This document shows positions 47,120 to 55,449 of a stretch of DNA of 64,000 nt, one piece after another. The stretch is from NCBI RefSeq assembly GCF_003015185.1, contig NZ_CP027860.1, forward strand, positions 3,648,501 to 3,712,500, given 5' to 3'. The translations under genes were made by a program, and so were the position numbers. The stretch's first letter is position 1. Every line of letters starts with the position of its first letter. The notes beneath the pieces are model-generated. The model saw nothing but the letters and a program-made list of their open reading frames with translations. It ran no database searches and was not told where the DNA came from. Origin of the DNA: Ahniella affigens. Its GTDB lineage: Bacteria > Pseudomonadota > Gammaproteobacteria > Xanthomonadales > Ahniellaceae.

Positions 47120-48412
47120 ATGCTGCGAACGCTCGAATCTGCTCTGGCCGATGGCGTGAAAAAGCGCGAGCTCTGGGCTTGGGCGATGTACGACTTCGCG
47201 AATTCGGCCTACACCACGGTCGTGATCACGGCCATCTACAACGCTTACTTCGTCGCCGAGATCGCCGGTCGCGCCAGTTACGCCACATTGGCCTGGACGC
47301 TCGCGTTGTCGTGCTCGTATGCCCTGATCATGCTCAGTGCGCCAGCGCTCGGCCGCTACGCTGATCGAGCGCGCGCCAAAAAGCGGCTGCTCGCCATCAT
47401 GACGGTCGCTTGTCTGCTGGGCACGATTGGCTTGACGCTGGCCGCTCCTGGGCAAGTCGTGCTGGCCCTCGTGCTGATCGTGATTTCGAACTATGCATTT
47501 GGTAGCGGCGAGAACCTATGCGCGGCCTTTCTGCCGGAACTGGCCAAGCCTGAGGCGATCGGCCGCGTATCGGGTTTTGGCTGGAGCCTCGGCTATCTGG
47601 GCGGACTGTTCTCGCTGGGCCTGTGTCTGGTGTTTGTGGGCTGGGCGCAGTCGGCCGGGTGGGCAGCCTCGGCATTCGTCCCCGTCTGTCTTTTGATCAC
47701 TGCAGCGTGTTTTGGTTTTGGCGCGTTGCCGACCTTTTTGCTGCTCAAAGAGCGTGGCCTGCGTGCAGAGGCGCGCGCCAACAACGAATCATCCTGGCAG
47801 TCGCTACAGCGCTCACTGGCGAAGCTCAAGCAATTGCCCGAGCTCCGTGCGCTGCTGATATCGATTGTCGCATCGCAAGCCGGCATCCAGACTGTGATCG
47901 CGCTGGCGGCGGTGTTCGCGCAGGAAGCCCTGGGTTTCAAAGCCCAACAAACCATCATGATGTTGTTCGTCGTCAACATTACGGCCGCGATCGGTGCTTT
48001 TGCGTTCGGGATGCTGCAAGACCGGGTTGGGCATCGGCGCATGCTGAGCGTGGCTTTGATGTTGTGGATCGTGGCGATCGGGGTCTTGGCGCAATCCACG
48101 TCGCAAACGGGATTCTGGATTGCCGCCAATCTGGCCGGACTCGCGCTCGGCGCGGCGCAATCAGCCGGACGGGCACTAGTGGGCGTACTGAGTCCCTATG
48201 CGGCCCGCGCCGAGTTCTATGCACTATGGGGCCTCGCGGTAAAGCTTGGGTCGATCATCGGGCCCGTCTGCTATGGCCTGACCGAGTTCCTCAGCGGCAA
48301 CAACCACCGCTTGGCGATGTGGGTCACGGCGCTGTTCTTTGTGGCCGGTTTGCTGTTGCTTATCCCCGTACGGGTGGCAGCAGGTCGTGAACGGGTCGCG
48401 GCCGTTGGTTGA
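47120..48412 (+). CDS. UMF1-type MFS transporter
   Basis: Inner-membrane protein of 430 residues with about twelve helices. The N terminus ELWAWAMYDFANSAYTTVV is the hallmark of the UMF1/Atg22-like major facilitator branch, and GRYADRARAKKRLL is the loop between helices 2 and 3. Substrates of bacterial members are mostly unknown; amino acids are proposed from the yeast relative. No operon partner is evident. Nine bases after its stop begins the short hairpin element at 48422. Confidence 0.85.
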   Translation: MLRTLESALADGVKKRELWAWAMYDFANSAYTTVVITAIYNAYFVAEIAGRASYATLAWTLALSCSYALIMLSAPALGRYADRARAKKRLLAIMTVACLLGTIGLTLAAPGQVVLALVLIVISNYAFGSGENLCAAFLPELAKPEAIGRVSGFGWSLGYLGGLFSLGLCLVFVGWAQSAGWAASAFVPVCLLITAACFGFGALPTFLLLKERGLRAEARANNESSWQSLQRSLAKLKQLPELRALLISIVASQAGIQTVIALAAVFAQEALGFKAQQTIMMLFVVNITAAIGAFAFGMLQDRVGHRRMLSVALMLWIVAIGVLAQSTSQTGFWIAANLAGLALGAAQSAGRALVGVLSPYAARAEFYALWGLAVKLGSIIGPVCYGLTEFLSGNNHRLAMWVTALFFVAGLLLLIPVRVAAGRERVAAVG

Positions 48413-48421
48413 ATCGCTTCG

Positions 48422-48489
48422 GGAGGGTCTGAATAAGTCCATCCTGGACGTTCAGACCCGCATCGCCTCTGAACATGTTCAGAGGCTCC
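48422..48489. repeat. Dispersed hairpin element (68-bp internally deleted copy)
   Basis: This is the reverse complement of the two ends of the 152-bp element at 26301-26452. It reads GGAGGGTCTGAATAAGTCC inward to CCTCTGAACATGTTCAGAGG and then CTCC. The 84-bp centre of the full form is missing, and the join falls at GCGGG, which is directly repeated on either side of that centre. This fits recombination or slippage between short repeats. Confidence 0.8.
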
Positions 48490-48544
48490 TTAGTGGTCGC
48501 AAATCTCGTGGCGTGCCCCGAAATGGTCCAACGCGGCAACACGC

Positions 48545-49078
48545 TCAATTCTGACCGAGCGCGCGCTCCGACGCGCTGATGCGCTCCAACAAGCCCATCA
48601 GCTGCTGCTGCTCCGCATTGGTCAGATCGGCCAGCAAATCACGTTCGTACGCGAGCGCGAGCGGCACGATCTCATCAAAAATCCGAAATCCTTTCTTCGA
48701 CAAACCAAGCTCAGAGCGGCGCCGATCTTGATCGTTGAACGCTTGGTGCAGCAGCGCCTTGTCGACCAGCGTGCGCACAGCCCGACTCACGGCCACTTTG
48801 TCCATCGCCGTGCGCTCGGCCACTTCGTTGGCGCTGAGTCCCGGGAATCGCCCCAGCACTGCAATGATCCGCCATTCGGTAATGCCAATCCCAAAGCGCT
48901 GTTCATAAAGCGCGGCGATGTCCTGACTGATCCGGTTGGAGAGCACTGACAACCGATAGGGCAGAAAGTGCTCCAGATCAAGCACGGCGTGCTTGTCATG
49001 GTCTTCACGCGCCTCAGAGGCGACTCGAACAATCGTTTGCTTACGGGGATTCTGCACGGGCATTGCCAATAGTTTCAT
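48545..49078 (-). CDS. MarR-family regulator of tyrosine catabolism
   Basis: Winged-helix regulator of 177 residues. The core ITEWRIIAVLGRFPGLSANEVAERTAMDK then VSRAVRTLVDKALL and the wing DQDRRRSELGLSKKG are typical MarR. It is divergent from hppD, and the 49-bp gap plus its own first codons contain a MarR-type palindrome (49078-49099). The ATG at 49078 touches the palindrome; the next Met at 49063 would leave it free. It probably represses the homogentisate genes with a pathway intermediate as ligand, as in HmgR/HpaR relatives. Confidence 0.87.
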   Translation of the reverse strand: MKLLAMPVQNPRKQTIVRVASEAREDHDKHAVLDLEHFLPYRLSVLSNRISQDIAALYEQRFGIGITEWRIIAVLGRFPGLSANEVAERTAMDKVAVSRAVRTLVDKALLHQAFNDQDRRRSELGLSKKGFRIFDEIVPLALAYERDLLADLTNAEQQQLMGLLERISASERALGQN

Positions 49079-49099
49079 TTGCAACTATATAATTGCGAA
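49078..49099. promoter_or_regulatory. MarR-type operator before hppD
   Basis: Half-sites TTTGCAACTAT and ATAATTGCGAA match at 9 of 11 positions as an inverted repeat. The AT-rich centre includes TATAAT at 49087-49092, a good -10 box reading toward hppD, so binding would block the hppD promoter. It lies 29 bases before the hppD ATG. Confidence 0.68.
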
Positions 49100-49127
49100 C
49101 CTCACAAATGGCAAGCGGAGCCCATTC

Positions 49128-50207
49128 ATGAACGCAGCAACCAATCTCGGTATGCAGGTCACCACGTTTGAAAACCCGATGGGCATCGACGGCTTCGAAT
49201 TCGTCGAATACGCCGCGCCGGATGGCCAATTGCTGCATGACTTCTTCAAGCGCATGGGCTTTACCGCCGTCATGAAGCACAAGACCCGTGCGATCACCGT
49301 GTATCGCCAGGGTGGCGTCAATTTCCTGGTCAACGAAGACCCGGACTCCTTTGCCGCCGACTTCGCGCGCCAACACGGCCCTTGCGCCGCCGGGTTTGCG
49401 ATCCGCTTCGCCAAGCCGGTGGACGACGTGTTCAGTAAGGTCGTGAGCAACGGTGGCGAAGCCATCAGCAACAAGCCAGCGTCCCGCGTGATCGACGTGC
49501 CCGTGGTCAAAGGCATCGGCGACTGCATGCTGTATCTCGTGCCGAACCAGGGCGACGTCTACGCTGAGGCATTCGAACCGATTCCGGGCGTCGATCAGCA
49601 TCCAAAAGGCTTCGGTCTGACCTTTATCGACCATCTGACGCACAACCTGTACTTCGGCAATATGCAGAAGTGGTCGGACTACTACGAAAAGCTGTTCAAC
49701 TTCCGCGAGATTCGATACTTCGACATCAAGGGCGCCAAGACCGGCCTGAAGTCCAAAGCCATGACCGCGCCGGACGGCATCGTCCGCATTCCGCTGAACG
49801 AATCGTCCGATCCAAAATCGCAGATCAACGAGTATCTCGATCAATACAAGGGCGAAGGCATTCAGCACATTGCCTGCTTCACCGACAACATCTACGACAC
49901 GGTCGAGGCGATGCGTACCCAGAACGTAGAGTTCTTGAACACGCCAGACACCTATTTCGAAGTGGTGGATGAGCGCATTCCGAACCATGGTGAAGATGTG
50001 GCGCGCCTCGCCAAGAACAAGATCCTGATCGATGCCGACATGGAAACCAAGAAGCGCCTCCTGCTGCAGATCTTCACGCAGAATGCGATTGGCCCGATCT
50101 TCTTCGAGATCATTCAGCGCAAAGGCAACGAAGGCTTCGGCGAAGGCAACTTCCAGGCCCTGTTCGAGTCGATCGAGCGTGATCAGATGCGACGCGGCGT
50201 GCTCTGA
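49128..50207 (+). CDS. hppD: 4-hydroxyphenylpyruvate dioxygenase
   Basis: Non-haem iron dioxygenase of 359 residues converting 4-hydroxyphenylpyruvate to homogentisate. The iron ligands are in TFIDHLTHNL (His), GIQHIACF (His) and PIFFEIIQRKG (Glu), with the conserved C-terminal GFGEGNFQALFESIE. The ATG at 49128 is the conserved start. It is the first gene of the tyrosine-degradation run hppD-hmgA-fahA-NTF2-maiA. Confidence 0.96.
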   Translation: MNAATNLGMQVTTFENPMGIDGFEFVEYAAPDGQLLHDFFKRMGFTAVMKHKTRAITVYRQGGVNFLVNEDPDSFAADFARQHGPCAAGFAIRFAKPVDDVFSKVVSNGGEAISNKPASRVIDVPVVKGIGDCMLYLVPNQGDVYAEAFEPIPGVDQHPKGFGLTFIDHLTHNLYFGNMQKWSDYYEKLFNFREIRYFDIKGAKTGLKSKAMTAPDGIVRIPLNESSDPKSQINEYLDQYKGEGIQHIACFTDNIYDTVEAMRTQNVEFLNTPDTYFEVVDERIPNHGEDVARLAKNKILIDADMETKKRLLLQIFTQNAIGPIFFEIIQRKGNEGFGEGNFQALFESIERDQMRRGVL

Positions 50208-50240
50208 GTCCCTGACCATCATTGACCCTCAGGACCTCGC

Positions 50241-51530
50241 ATGAGCAATATTGCCTACCAAACCGGATTCGCGAACGAGTTCGCGACCGAAGCCCTGCCG
50301 GGCACCCTGCCGGTTGGCCGAAACTCGCCGCAGAAAGTCGCACACGGCCTATACGCAGAGCAGATCTCCGGCACCGCGTTCACGGCGCCTCGGCACGCCA
50401 ATCGCCGCACCTGGTTCTACCGCATCCGCCCGGCCGTGTTGCACACGCCGTTCCAGCATGTCAGCAGCGGAAGTTTCCACAATCGCTTCGACGAACAACC
50501 CGCGACGCCGAATCAACTGCGTTGGGGTGCACGACCGATTCCTGAAGCGCCGACTGACTTTGTCGCCGGACTGTTTACGATGGCCGGCAACGGCCATCCG
50601 TCGGCTGGCACGGGCATTGGCATTCATCGCTACGCGGCGAATCAGTCGATGCAGCGCTTCTTCTACAACTCCGATGCCGAAATGCTGATCGTGCCGGAGT
50701 CCGGTCGACTGCGTCTCGCCACCGAATGCGGTCTGTTGGAAATCGAACCGCAAGAAATCGCCGTGATCCCTCGCGGCATCCGCTTCCGGGTCGAATTGCT
50801 GGATGGCCAAGCTCGTGGCTACGTCTGCGAGAACTTCGGTGCGATGCTGCGGCTGCCCGATCTGGGCCCAATTGGCTCGAATGGCCTCGCGAACCCACGC
50901 GATTTCAAGGCGCCGGTTGCTTGGTATGAGGACGTCGAAGGCGACTTCGAGCTGCTGAACAAGTTCAACGGTGAACTGTGGTCCGGCCGGATCAAGCACT
51001 CGCCGCTCGATGTGGTCGGTTGGCACGGTAACTTTGCGCCCTACAAGTACGATCTCCGCCACTTCAATACCATCGGCTCGATCAGCTTTGATCATCCAGA
51101 CCCAAGCATCTTCCTGGTCCTGAGTTCGCCGAGCGACACGCCGGGCGTCGGCAATATGGATTTCGTGATCTTCCCGCCGCGCTGGCTGGTGCAGCAGGAT
51201 ACGTTCCGGCCACCTTGGTTTCATCGCAATATCGCCAGCGAGTTCATGGGGCTGATCACCGGCGTCTATGATGCCAAGGCCGACGGATTCGTCCCTGGCG
51301 GCGCCAGCCTGCACAATTGCATGAGTGGTCACGGCCCGGATCACGCAACGTTCGAGAAGGCGTCGAATGCCGACCTGAGCAAGCCGGATGTGATTGAGAA
51401 CACCATGGCCTTCATGTTCGAGTCGCGTGCGCTGCTCCGCCCCACTGCGCAGGCGTTAGGCGCCCCCGACCTGCAGCCGGATTATTGGCAATGTTGGCAG
51501 GGCTTGCAAAAGCATTTCCGCCATCCGTGA
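50241..51530 (+). CDS. hmgA: Homogentisate 1,2-dioxygenase
   Basis: Ring-cleaving iron dioxygenase of 429 residues forming maleylacetoacetate. The N terminus [19 protein letters not shown] and the iron-site regions [19 protein letters not shown] and [14 protein letters not shown] with conserved His and Glu are clear. It starts 33 bases after hppD on the same strand. Confidence 0.96.
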   Translation: MSNIAYQTGFANEFATEALPGTLPVGRNSPQKVAHGLYAEQISGTAFTAPRHANRRTWFYRIRPAVLHTPFQHVSSGSFHNRFDEQPATPNQLRWGARPIPEAPTDFVAGLFTMAGNGHPSAGTGIGIHRYAANQSMQRFFYNSDAEMLIVPESGRLRLATECGLLEIEPQEIAVIPRGIRFRVELLDGQARGYVCENFGAMLRLPDLGPIGSNGLANPRDFKAPVAWYEDVEGDFELLNKFNGELWSGRIKHSPLDVVGWHGNFAPYKYDLRHFNTIGSISFDHPDPSIFLVLSSPSDTPGVGNMDFVIFPPRWLVQQDTFRPPWFHRNIASEFMGLITGVYDAKADGFVPGGASLHNCMSGHGPDHATFEKASNADLSKPDVIENTMAFMFESRALLRPTAQALGAPDLQPDYWQCWQGLQKHFRHP

Positions 51531-51615
51531 TGCCATTCTGCGATCTGGCCGACTGAAACGAACGCACTACAATGCCGGGTGCTCACACCCGGCGCGCCAT
51601 TGACGAGAACTCAGC

Positions 51616-52617
51616 ATGAAACTTGCCTCACTGAAAGCCGGTGGCCGCGATGGCACCTTGATTGTCGTTAGTCGCGACCTGACCCGCGCCGTCCGCGCGA
51701 CCGGCATTGCGCGCACTCTGCAAGCTGCGCTGGAAGACTGGTCCAATTTGGCGCCGCGCCTCAACGCGCTTTCCGAAGACTTGAACGCCGGGGCCAAAGC
51801 ATTCAGCAATGGCGAGAGCGTATTCGATCTCGACGCGCATGCCCTCGCCGCTCCCCTGCCGCGCGCCTACGAGTTTGTCGATGGCAGCGCGTACCTGCCG
51901 CACGTGGAGCGCGTTCGCAAAGCGCGCGGTGCCGACGTGCCAGCGAGCTTCTATGTCGACCCGCTGATGTATCAGGCGGTCAGTGCTGGCTTCTATGGCC
52001 CGCGCGACCCGGTGCTCGTGCCGAGTGAGACCTATGGCATCGATCTGGAAGCCGAGGTCATCGTCGTGACCGACGACGTGCCGATGAGTGTGAGCGCCGA
52101 GAACGCGGCGCACCACATCCAACTGATCGGCCTCGTCAACGACGTGTCGCTCAGAAATTTGATCCCGGACGAACTCGCCAAGGGGTTTGGCTTTCTGCAA
52201 TCCAAACCGCGCTCATGTCTGAGCCCGGTGCTTGTGACGCCCGACGAACTCGGCGATTGCTGGCAAGATTGCAAGGTCCATCTGCCGCTGCTCACCCACA
52301 TCAATGATGCTTGGTTCGGTGCACCGGAGGCGGGCGTCGACATGCAGTTCAACTTCGCGCAGCTAATCGCGCACGCGGCCAAGACGCGCCCGTTGAGCGC
52401 CGGCACGATCGTCGGCTCAGGTACGGTCGCCAATCAGGACACGTCGCTTGGCGCATCCTGCTTTGCCGAAATCCGTACCATCGAAACGCTTCGCGATGGC
52501 AAGCCGAGCACACCCTTCATGAAATACGGCGACAAAGTCCGGATCGAAATGACGTTCCGTGATGGTACGGACATCTTCGGTGCGATCGAACAGATGATCA
52601 CCGCCCCGCCAACATGA
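51616..52617 (+). CDS. fahA: Fumarylacetoacetase family protein
   Basis: Enzyme of 333 residues in the FAH family, expected to hydrolyse fumarylacetoacetate to fumarate and acetoacetate, the last step of tyrosine degradation. Metal-site carboxylates are in the GIDLEAEVIVVTDD strand, and LIGLVNDVSLRNL and GSGTVANQD are typical. It is of the shorter bacterial type. It follows hmgA by 85 bases and overlaps the next gene by four bases. Confidence 0.9.
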   Translation: MKLASLKAGGRDGTLIVVSRDLTRAVRATGIARTLQAALEDWSNLAPRLNALSEDLNAGAKAFSNGESVFDLDAHALAAPLPRAYEFVDGSAYLPHVERVRKARGADVPASFYVDPLMYQAVSAGFYGPRDPVLVPSETYGIDLEAEVIVVTDDVPMSVSAENAAHHIQLIGLVNDVSLRNLIPDELAKGFGFLQSKPRSCLSPVLVTPDELGDCWQDCKVHLPLLTHINDAWFGAPEAGVDMQFNFAQLIAHAAKTRPLSAGTIVGSGTVANQDTSLGASCFAEIRTIETLRDGKPSTPFMKYGDKVRIEMTFRDGTDIFGAIEQMITAPPT

Positions 52618-53027
52618 CCGACGCGACGCGCGCATCGCAATCCGAGATCGATGCGCTGATTGCGGCCTTCTATCAGCTCTTCGATAACCGACATGGCGTT
52701 GCCAGAGGACTCCTGAGCGCGACCGACTTGATGACCGCAGACGTCAGCATTCGCCGGCGTCTGGCAGGCGGCTGGGAGCTGATGGATCTACCGCAGTTCC
52801 TAACGCCGCGCATCGAATTGCTGCGCACCCGGCTAAACGATTTCCACGAGTGGGAAACAAGCGCTGAGACGCTCATCCTGGGTGATCAGGCCGTTCGAAC
52901 GAGCCGCTACGCGAAGACAGGTCTGCTCGATGGGGCGCCTTACGGCGGTTCGGGCAGCAAGTGCTTCATGCTGATTCGGCTGGCCGCCGGCTGGCGGATT
53001 GCCGGCGTGACTTGGATCGACGACTGA
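52614..53027 (+). CDS. NTF2-like protein in the tyrosine operon
   Basis: Protein of 137 residues with an NTF2/DUF4440-like layout: an N-terminal helix (IDALIAAFYQLFDNRHG) and a C-terminal sheet (CFMLIRLAAGWRIAGVTWIDD). No catalytic residues can be assigned. The ATG overlaps the fahA stop (ATGA), so it is made together with the hydrolase. It could be an accessory or detoxifying enzyme; function unknown. Confidence 0.75.
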   Translation: MTDATRASQSEIDALIAAFYQLFDNRHGVARGLLSATDLMTADVSIRRRLAGGWELMDLPQFLTPRIELLRTRLNDFHEWETSAETLILGDQAVRTSRYAKTGLLDGAPYGGSGSKCFMLIRLAAGWRIAGVTWIDD

Positions 53028-53204
53028 GGCAGCCGTTGCCCACTGCCTGTCGGCAGCCCCCAAATCGCAAGAATCCGGGCTGAATCAGGCGGGCCAAGAT
53101 GCTAGGCTTGCGCGAGTTGACGGGCTGCCTGCAGCGCTTGGCCGTGACCACACGGAGCGCTCTGGACGAGCCGTCAGGCCCACACAAGGGATTCCGGAGG
53201 TCGC

Positions 53205-53867
53205 ATGAGTGACATCAAGCTCTACAGTTATTGGCGCTCAAGCGCTGCGTTTCGCGTACGCATCGCACTGCACCTGAAGCATCTTCGCTTTGAGACCATT
53301 CCGGTCAATCTGATCAGCCAGGACGGCGGCCAGCAACACAGCGCCGACTATCAGCACGTCAATCCCCAGGAACTGGTGCCTACCTTGATTGATGGCGGGC
53401 GCGTGATCCGGCAGTCGCTTGCAATCATCGAATACCTTGACGAGAGTTATGACGGCGCGCGTTTGCTGCCTTCTACCGCGCGCGAACGTGCCCGTGCCCG
53501 AGGCCTTGCGCAACTGATCGCATGTGATATTCATCCGCTAAACAATCTGCGCGTGTTGCAGTATCTGGAGCACGAGGACAACATGCCGCAGATCGAACGC
53601 GAGCGCTGGGTGCAGCACTGGATCAAGCTGGGCTTCAAGGCCTATGAAGACATGCTGGTCAGCAATCCGTCCACAGGCGACTATAGCGAAGGCGACATTC
53701 CGTCGATCGCCGATTGTTGTCTGGTGCCGCAAGTGTTCAATGCCCAGCGCTTTGGGGTCGACATGAAAGCCTATCCCGAGATCATGCGCGTTACGGCGAA
53801 TTGCCTGAAGTTGCCGGAGTTCGACGCGGCGCGGCCCGAACGCCAGCCGGATGCTCCCAAGACCTGA
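53205..53867 (+). CDS. maiA: Maleylacetoacetate isomerase (zeta-class GST)
   Basis: Glutathione-dependent isomerase of 220 residues converting maleylacetoacetate to fumarylacetoacetate. The active-site motif YSYWRSSAAFRVRIAL with the conserved SSxxxR, the cis-Pro region NPQELVPTL, and QSLAIIEYLDE are diagnostic. A GGAG lies about 10 bases before the ATG at 53205. The gene lies 177 bases after the NTF2-like gene and may have its own promoter. Confidence 0.95.
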   Translation: MSDIKLYSYWRSSAAFRVRIALHLKHLRFETIPVNLISQDGGQQHSADYQHVNPQELVPTLIDGGRVIRQSLAIIEYLDESYDGARLLPSTARERARARGLAQLIACDIHPLNNLRVLQYLEHEDNMPQIERERWVQHWIKLGFKAYEDMLVSNPSTGDYSEGDIPSIADCCLVPQVFNAQRFGVDMKAYPEIMRVTANCLKLPEFDAARPERQPDAPKT

Positions 53868-53983
53868 GCCGGCGGCGCGCGCACCTCGATCAATCAACTG
53901 CAACGGGCGCGCGTCAGGCGCGGCCGATGTGACCCCAAGGCGGTCGCAGCGGGTCAGGATTTCGTTCAACCACAGGGACGTGC

Positions 53984-54751
53984 ATGTCGGAAACAGTTTT
54001 GTTGCTTGCCGGATTGGCCGGAATGGCCGCGGGATTTCTGGACAGTATCGTCGGTGGTGGTGGTCTGATCATGACGCCCGCGATGCTGAATTTGTTTCCA
54101 GAACTCAGCATTCTGCAGATCATCGCAACCCAGCGCACAAGTTCCATCTTCGGCACCAGTGTCGCCGCGTGGAATTACCTGAAGCATGTCTCGGTGCCCA
54201 AATCGGCCTTGATCGGCGCATCGGTTGCAGCGCTATTACTGTCGATCGGCGGCGTCCTACTGGCCAAACGCGTAGACGCCGAAGCCCTGAAGTGGCTCGT
54301 GCTGGCGATGTGTGTGGCACTCGGCATCTACACCGCGTTCAAGAAGAGTCTCGGGGAAACTGACACCAGCGGCACCGATACACGCCGGATCACCGATCGC
54401 GCGATTTTGATCGGCGGCGTCTGTGGCTTCTACAACGGGCTGATTGGCCCCGGCACCGGCACGTTGTTGGTGTTCGGCTTTGTCGCGCTGGTTGGCTTCA
54501 ATTTTCTGCGCGCGTCGGCGCTGGCCAAGGTCAGCAATGTGGCGGCCGATATCGCGAGTTGGACCGTGCTCGCCCTTTCTGGCTTCGTGCTCTGGAAGAT
54601 TGCTGCCGTCCTGATTGTCGGCAATGTGATCGGCAGCTATCTCGGTAGCCGCCTCGCCATTCTCAAGGGCAGCCACTTTATTCGCCTGATGTTTCTCGGC
54701 ATCGTCGTGTTGCTAGTGGGCAAATTGCTCTGGGATCTCAGCCAGCAGTAA
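53984..54751 (+). CDS. TauE/SafE-family membrane exporter
   Basis: Inner-membrane protein of 255 residues with about eight helices. The halves begin AGLAGMAAGFLDSIVGGGGL and GGVCGFYNGLIGPGTG. It is of a different branch from the paralogue at 33869. It lies 116 bases after maiA and has no evident link to tyrosine use. A likely role is export of small anions such as sulfite or a sulfonate product. Confidence 0.87.
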   Translation: MSETVLLLAGLAGMAAGFLDSIVGGGGLIMTPAMLNLFPELSILQIIATQRTSSIFGTSVAAWNYLKHVSVPKSALIGASVAALLLSIGGVLLAKRVDAEALKWLVLAMCVALGIYTAFKKSLGETDTSGTDTRRITDRAILIGGVCGFYNGLIGPGTGTLLVFGFVALVGFNFLRASALAKVSNVAADIASWTVLALSGFVLWKIAAVLIVGNVIGSYLGSRLAILKGSHFIRLMFLGIVVLLVGKLLWDLSQQ

Positions 54752-54846
54752 GAGCAAGTAGGGCGGCTATTGCGAGACTTGCCATGCCACGTACCGCGTC
54801 GACATCGGCCAGGGCCGGTATCCTCATATGCCGCCGGCGGTGCCCG

Positions 54847-55449
54847 CTAGCTGTCTGAACGGAGCCGTGCAGCGATCTCACAAATGTTCTTTCGGGCGCG
54901 CGCCAGACTCGGGGAGTTCACGCAAGCTCGCTCAGGACTCCAAACATTTCGTACGAACTGCACAAGCCGCGCATTGTAGTTGACCCCCACCCTAGCGCTG
55001 GCCGACCTAGCGGGAAGCAAATCAGCCTTCATCTCGCGAGTCGACTTTGAAACAAGCTTGAGCAACTCGGCCTTTGGATCTCGGATTTCATCCGGGCGAA
55101 CAGTGATGCGTGCAGCCGATACACCGAGGAAATTCGAAATTCCGACTTGGTCTGCAAGAAGCCACGATTCGATCTCTCTCACTACTACCCGAAAAGATAG
55201 CCTTTCAGGTAATTCCGGGCCCAATTGCCACTTTGCCCTCAGCTCTGGAGCGCAGGGAGTCTGATCGAGGTCAGGCAGAATGAGCGTTGGGTGGCGCACA
55301 GCAAGTTGCCGAAACTTACCCATATTCGCTCTGAGATAACCATTGCCCTTCTCGCCAAACCGCAAATCAATTGTACCGCCAGTCTGCTCGACCAATCGCT
55401 CTGCTACGGCTTCAGAAGGAAGGTCCTCGGTAGCGATGACCCACTTCAT
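54847..55449 (-). CDS. DUF4276-like (TOPRIM-type) protein of an ATPase pair
   Basis: Protein of 200 residues. It shows the acidic pattern expected of DUF4276/TOPRIM-like folds: Glu in VIATEDLPSE, an Asp pair in LILPDLDQT and Glu in REIESWLLAD. Its ATG overlaps the stop of the ATPase gene (ATGA), so the two are made together. ATPase plus TOPRIM-like partner is the arrangement of several phage-defence modules, such as PARIS (with a different partner family) and OLD-type systems. The GC content is visibly lower than in neighbouring genes, suggesting acquisition by transfer. The partner's enzymatic activity is not proven. Confidence 0.72.
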   Translation of the reverse strand: MKWVIATEDLPSEAVAERLVEQTGGTIDLRFGEKGNGYLRANMGKFRQLAVRHPTLILPDLDQTPCAPELRAKWQLGPELPERLSFRVVVREIESWLLADQVGISNFLGVSAARITVRPDEIRDPKAELLKLVSKSTREMKADLLPARSASARVGVNYNARLVQFVRNVWSPERACVNSPSLARARKNICEIAARLRSDS

